Source: Pyrinomonadaceae bacterium
Lineage (GTDB): Bacteria; Acidobacteriota; Blastocatellia; Pyrinomonadales; Pyrinomonadaceae
Direction: 5' to 3'
Assembly (NCBI GenBank): GCA_026786155.1
Contig: JAJAYR010000441.1
Span: forward strand, 1 to 15,632
DNA: 15,632 nt
Shown here: positions 12,347 to 15,632 of the stretch, piece after piece
Layout of the letters: every line of letters starts with the position of its first letter
How positions within the stretch are numbered: position 1 is the first letter of the stretch
The notes under the pieces: generated by a model
The model's input: only the letters and a program-made list of their open reading frames with translations
The model's database searches: none
What the model was told of the DNA's origin: nothing
Program-made: the position numbers and the translations under genes

Positions 12347-12889
12347 GTCGGGTTGGCATTTTCACGCTCAGTTGCTTGTATATCAGCCGGTAATTCGATA
12401 GACAAAGACTGACCGGCAATTTCCGAATTTCAAAAGGTATGTTTTTTTGTGGCGCGGGGAAGAAATTTCTTCCCCGCGTAATGCCTCAGTAAAAAGTTCT
12501 AACGGACTGGAGCGCAAGCCTCCCTGCTGGCAAACGTCGCTTGACGAGCGGCGTAACGATGCTGAATTCGCCAATTTCAATAGCAGCGGAAGTTTTCGCG
12601 CTTCGCGCTCATTGCAAGCAGGATGCTTGCGCTCCAGTCAAAACTTTTTACTGAGGCATTACTTCTCCGCGCCGTTTTGTATTTCCCTAAAAGAAAAAAT
12701 GTTTTATACTTATCTAACTAAAAGACATTCTAATTGGCGGCATTAACAGCAGCCACGACAAAAGCGAAAACACGATTCCATTTTTCAACTCGCGTGAATC
12801 AAATGCGGCTTCTCTTCAGATATTGTTCGATGTCGAACGGCAGAACCGATTTGTCAGGCGAGAAATTTAAAAAATTTAGGAGAAAATTA
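12347..12889. other. Gene-free stretch between etfB and the FG-GAP gene
   Basis: These 543 bases hold no credible gene. From about 12389 to 12416 GCCGGT and ACCGGC could pair weakly. A large palindromic element fills 12451-12672 (separate entry). Downstream, TATACT at 12705-12710 could be a -10 box, but no good -35 is seen. GTTCG/CGAAC (12825-12838) forms a tiny hairpin in the presumed leader. A Shine-Dalgarno (AGGAGA at 12878-12883) precedes the FG-GAP gene. Short frames here run through repeat DNA and look spurious. Confidence 0.7.
12451..12672. repeat. About 220-base nested palindromic (MITE- or REP-like) element
   Basis: Outer ends GGCGCGG and CCGCGCC match as an inverted pair. Inside, a perfect 21-base inverted repeat links 12478-12498 with 12642-12662 (core AATGCCTCAGTAAAAAGTT). 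Next inward, a 15-base pair GACTGGAGCGCAAGC (12505-12519) matches 12625-12639. A separate perfect 26-base palindrome (CGCGGGGAAGAAA and its complement, 12453-12478) sits only on the left side. The centre carries further short GC-rich hairpins (GCGCTTCGCGC around 12598-12608). No transposase is present. It looks like a non-autonomous element or a compound of REP-like palindromes. Confidence 0.8.
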
Positions 12890-14626
12890 ATGAACTTTCG
12901 GAGAATTACAAAAGGTGTAGTTTCAACTCTTTCTTTGTATTCCTTGGTGATAATGCAAATTGTATTTGCACCGGTCACGGGAAATTTCAACGCGGCGGCA
13001 CAGGACAATTCAGATGCGCCCGCCGCTATCATTTATGACAACGGTCAGTTTCAAACCGGTGCCACCTCAAAAAGCGGCGTTGCCGCTCCGAGCGGAGCGC
13101 AGTGGAGCGAAGTGCAGAATTTTGCGGGTGATTTGACTAACGCTAATACTTCGGCAGGCTTGACCTGCAATCAAGGCGGCTTCCGCGCCGCCGATAACTT
13201 TGTCGTTCCGGTCGGAGAAACCTGGACGATAAATTCGGTGCCGACCTTTGCTTATTTGACCGGCGGCACGGCAACAACCCCGTTCACTGCCGCAACTTTG
13301 CGAATCTGGAGAGGCAGACCGGGCGATGCCGGAAGCACCGTTATCTTTGGAGACACGACGACCAATCGGCTGGCTTCTTCGACCGACACCAATAGTTTTC
13401 GTATTTTTAACACAGTTGCCCCGTCGCCCGGTTCGCCACCGGGAACAACGCGCCGTATCTGGCAAAACACTTTAACCGTTGCGCCCGCGCTGGCTTTGAC
13501 GACCGGCGATTATTGGGTTGATTGGGCGACGACCGTCAACAGCAATCCGGCAACGGCTCATTTTTGTCCGAACACGACGATTGTCGATACGCGCTATACG
13601 CCGATTATGAATGCCCGTCAATTTAACGTGGCGACCAGTGCCTGGGTAGACGCGGTCGATACTGGAAACCCAGCCGCTGCTATTGACCTGCCGCAAGATT
13701 TCCCGTTCAAACTCGACGGCACAAAATCCGGTGCGCGAACCGTGCCGTATTCGCGCAAAATTGACCTCGGCGGCGACAATCGCACCGACTACACGCTGAC
13801 GAGAAATATGTCGGGTGCGAAAATCTGGTTCACCAATGATAATGCGACCGGAACAACTTCGGGCGTTCAATTCGGCAGCACCGGCGATGTTAATGTTCCC
13901 GAAGATTACAACGGCGACGGTCGAACTGATATTGCGGTTTGGCGGGCGGGAACTTTCGCTTTCTTCTATATTCTGCAAAGCGGCACAAACACTTTCCGCG
14001 CCGAACAATTCGGGCAAACCGGCGACGACCCGACCGTCATCGGCGATTATGACGGCGACGGTCGGGCTGACCCGGCGGTTTATCGCGCCGGAACAGGCGG
14101 CAGCGCGGGCATCTTTTTCTATCGAGCCAGCACTTCTACCGCTTCCGGCAATATCACCCGCTTTGCCTTCGGAGCAGCCGGTGATAAACCGTATCCGGGC
14201 GATTTTGACGGCGACGGCAGATTCGATTTTTCGGTTATCCGCAACAACGGCGGCAACGCGCAAATCTTTCAGCAGAACTCGACCGCCGGATTCAGCGTAA
14301 CCAACTTCGGTTTATTCACCGACCGCTTTGTAACCGGCGATTTTGACGGCGATTATCGAAACGATTTGGCGGTCATTCGAGATGACGGCGGCGTTTTGAG
14401 GTGGTTCGTAAATACCAGCACGTCTAGCCAATCTCTGGTATTGCAATACGGAACAACGGCGACCGACACGCCGACACCGGGCGATTACGACGGCGACAGC
14501 CGGACGGATTTCGGGGTTTTCAGAAACACCGGCGTGTTCTTTAATTTCGGAACTTTGAGCGCACCGCGACAGCGTTCGTTCGGGCAATCGGGCGACACGC
14601 CGGCGGCGGCGTATTTGGTTCACTAA
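12890..14626 (+). CDS. Secreted FG-GAP/VCBS repeat protein
   Basis: A 578-residue exported protein. Residues 1 to about 38 form a signal peptide: basic MNFRRITK, a hydrophobic core (VVSTLSLYSLVIMQIVF) and a small-residue end (NAAAQ). Residues about 45-280 form an N-terminal, beta-rich, Thr/Gly/Pro-rich domain of unknown type. From about 290 to the end there are six repeats of 46-52 residues, each with a DxDGDxRxD-like calcium-binding loop: DLGGDNRTD (292), DYNGDGRTD (339), DYDGDGRAD (386), DFDGDGRFD (438), DFDGDYRND (484), DYDGDSRTD (532). Typical units read FG..GD.P..GDYDGDGR(T/A)D.AV.R, as in FG-GAP/VCBS beta-propellers. There is no sorting signal or anchor. The ATG at 12890 is chosen for its signal peptide and its Shine-Dalgarno (AGGAGA, 6 bases away); the frame extends upstream to 12734 without family support. 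Surface or adhesion roles are plausible but unproven. Confidence 0.85.
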   Translation: MNFRRITKGVVSTLSLYSLVIMQIVFAPVTGNFNAAAQDNSDAPAAIIYDNGQFQTGATSKSGVAAPSGAQWSEVQNFAGDLTNANTSAGLTCNQGGFRAADNFVVPVGETWTINSVPTFAYLTGGTATTPFTAATLRIWRGRPGDAGSTVIFGDTTTNRLASSTDTNSFRIFNTVAPSPGSPPGTTRRIWQNTLTVAPALALTTGDYWVDWATTVNSNPATAHFCPNTTIVDTRYTPIMNARQFNVATSAWVDAVDTGNPAAAIDLPQDFPFKLDGTKSGARTVPYSRKIDLGGDNRTDYTLTRNMSGAKIWFTNDNATGTTSGVQFGSTGDVNVPEDYNGDGRTDIAVWRAGTFAFFYILQSGTNTFRAEQFGQTGDDPTVIGDYDGDGRADPAVYRAGTGGSAGIFFYRASTSTASGNITRFAFGAAGDKPYPGDFDGDGRFDFSVIRNNGGNAQIFQQNSTAGFSVTNFGLFTDRFVTGDFDGDYRNDLAVIRDDGGVLRWFVNTSTSSQSLVLQYGTTATDTPTPGDYDGDSRTDFGVFRNTGVFFNFGTLSAPRQRSFGQSGDTPAAAYLVH

Positions 14627-14642
14627 AATTGTTTTGAAATCA

Positions 14643-14676
14643 GCAAATCGTTAAACGAATGTATTTGACGATTTGC
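14643..14676 (+). terminator. Hairpin after the FG-GAP gene, probable terminator
   Basis: GCAAATCGTTAAA (14643-14655) pairs with TTTGACGATTTGC (14664-14676), 13 pairs with one G-T, around an 8-base loop. It starts 16 bases after the stop and is followed by T-rich sequence (CTTTTCAATTTT). Likely ends the FG-GAP transcript, though the T-run is interrupted. Confidence 0.55.
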
Positions 14677-14695
14677 CGACTTTTCAATTTTATAA

Positions 14696-14761
14696 ATGGC
14701 AGAGTTGATTGAGGCGGCAAGCATTTTTACCAAAACTTATCAACTCTGCCATACTGTTTTT
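14696..14761 (+). terminator. Second hairpin with T-run just before etfA
   Basis: ATGGCAGAGTTGAT (14696-14709) is perfectly complementary to 14739-14752, with a 29-base loop, and TTTTT follows at 14757-14761, eight bases before the etfA Shine-Dalgarno. It could be a terminator, an attenuator in an etfA leader, or a small inserted palindrome. The long loop makes it a weaker terminator than the stem alone suggests. Confidence 0.5.
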
Positions 14762-14781
14762 GCTTCACAAAGGATAAAAAT

Positions 14782-15632
14782 ATGAGCAGCATTTTAGTAT
14801 TTATCGAACATAAAAATTGCGTTTTGAATAAAGTTTCGCTCGAAGCGATTGCGGCGGCGCAAAGCATCGGGAAGGATTTGGGATTGAAGGTTTCCGCCGT
14901 GATTCCGTGCGATAAGGATTGTTCGCTGGCGAACGACATCGCGCAGTATAATCTCGAAAAAGTCATCGTCGTTAAAAATGACAAACTCGGCATTTACACG
15001 CCGGACGCTTACGCCGATGCGTGGGAAGCGATTATTAAAAAGGAAAATCCGCAGTTCGTCGTGATGGCGCACAGCTATCAGGTGCGCGATTTCGCGCCGA
15101 AAGTTGCCGCCAGATTAGGTAAAGAAGTCGTCGGCGACTGCATTCGCTATCAAGCCGACGGCGGAAAATTGACTTTAACGCGCCGCATTTTTTTAGGAAA
15201 ACTCGACGCGGACGTAACGATAAACGGCGACGCACCATATTTCGTAACCTTTCAATCGGGCGCGTTTCGCGGCGACAACGCAGAAAAGGGCAGCGCGACA
15301 ATTGAAACGATTGAGGTCAGCGTCGGCGATGTCCGAATGGAAGCCGAAGAACCGTTTCAGGAAGCGAAAGCCTCGATTGATTTGTCGAAATCTTCGATTA
15401 TCGTCGCCATCGGGCGCGGTATTAAATCGCGGGAAAATATCGAAAAAGCGCAGGAATTAGCCGATATTCTCGGCGCGGATTTGGCGGCTTCGCGTCCGAT
15501 TTGCGATGCCGAATGGCTGCCGATTGACCGTCAAATCGGGTCGAGCGGTCAAACCGTCGCGCCGAAAGTTTATATTGCGCTGGGAATTTCCGGTGCGATT
15601 CAGCACATCGTCGGAATGAAAAACGCCGGAAC
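14782..15632 (+). CDS. etfA: Electron transfer flavoprotein alpha subunit (runs off the right edge)
   Basis: 283 residues are visible with no stop. This subunit binds FAD and pairs with EtfB. The N-terminal domain starts MSSILVFIEHKN and contains HSYQVRDFAPKVAARLGKEVVGDC, the alpha-subunit counterpart of the beta nucleotide fold. The C-terminal FAD domain is recognisable by IIVAIGRGIKSRENIEKAQELA, LAASRPICDAEWLP and QIGSSGQTVAPKVYIALGISGAIQH, where the Arg, Ser, Gly-Gln-Thr and His residues contact FAD. Only the last 40 or so residues should be missing. No N-terminal ferredoxin domain is present. The ATG has a short Shine-Dalgarno (AAGGA at 14769-14773). Confidence 0.95.
   Translation, partial: MSSILVFIEHKNCVLNKVSLEAIAAAQSIGKDLGLKVSAVIPCDKDCSLANDIAQYNLEKVIVVKNDKLGIYTPDAYADAWEAIIKKENPQFVVMAHSYQVRDFAPKVAARLGKEVVGDCIRYQADGGKLTLTRRIFLGKLDADVTINGDAPYFVTFQSGAFRGDNAEKGSATIETIEVSVGDVRMEAEEPFQEAKASIDLSKSSIIVAIGRGIKSRENIEKAQELADILGADLAASRPICDAEWLPIDRQIGSSGQTVAPKVYIALGISGAIQHIVGMKNAG

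Noticed and set aside
12383..12746. Short frames on both strands in the etfB to FG-GAP gap
   Set aside because: They run through the palindromic element, lack ribosome sites and resemble no family, so they are products of repeat DNA.
13472..14263. 263-codon minus-strand frame opposite the FG-GAP gene
   Set aside because: The repeated GACGGCGACGG-type codons of the calcium loops keep the opposite frame open. The plus strand has a signal peptide, a ribosome site and six regular repeats.

Overview
The window comes from a bacterium of roughly balanced GC content, most likely an acidobacterium of the Blastocatellia type. This is inferred, not proven. The reasons are the two Uma2-family genes, a secreted FG-GAP/VCBS repeat protein, the DUF433/DUF5615 pair, and many short tandem or palindromic repeats sitting in gene gaps. 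No rRNA, tRNA, CRISPR array or complete insertion sequence was seen.

Left part, minus strand (1-3695): a pyrimidine operon read right to left. The order is pyrR, two small uncharacterised genes, pyrB, a small 'crystallin J1-like' gene, a DUF433/DUF5615 toxin-antitoxin-like pair, and pyrC, which runs off the left edge. Most junctions overlap or are only a few bases apart. A convincing intrinsic terminator sits just before pyrB and may be an attenuator. Divergently on the plus strand, a Uma2-family gene abuts pyrD (class 2 dihydroorotate dehydrogenase), so four pyrimidine-pathway genes flank one 112-base divergent gap. pyrD carries an in-frame palindromic insert of about 56 bases.

Middle part, plus strand (5521-11501): a consensus-like promoter (TTGACA, 16 bases, TATAAT) precedes yceD/DUF177 and rpmF (a zinc-ribbon-less L32), then the fatty acid synthesis genes fabH, fabD, acpP and fabF. 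A second Uma2 gene and a short radical SAM gene follow. The fab genes are separated by unusual arrays of degenerate 7- or 9-base repeats, mostly arranged as inverted repeats that can fold. The start codons of fabH and fabD lie in the last repeat units, and the last ten codons plus stop of fabD are repeat sequence. This is the most unusual structure in the window.

Right part, plus strand (11570-15632): etfB and etfA (electron transfer flavoprotein), usually adjacent, are separated here by about 2.4 kb. That interval holds a roughly 220-base nested palindromic element and a gene for a secreted six-repeat FG-GAP/VCBS protein, which is followed by two hairpins. etfA runs off the right edge.

Taken together this is housekeeping metabolism (pyrimidines, fatty acids, electron transfer) heavily decorated with small repeats and small accessory genes.
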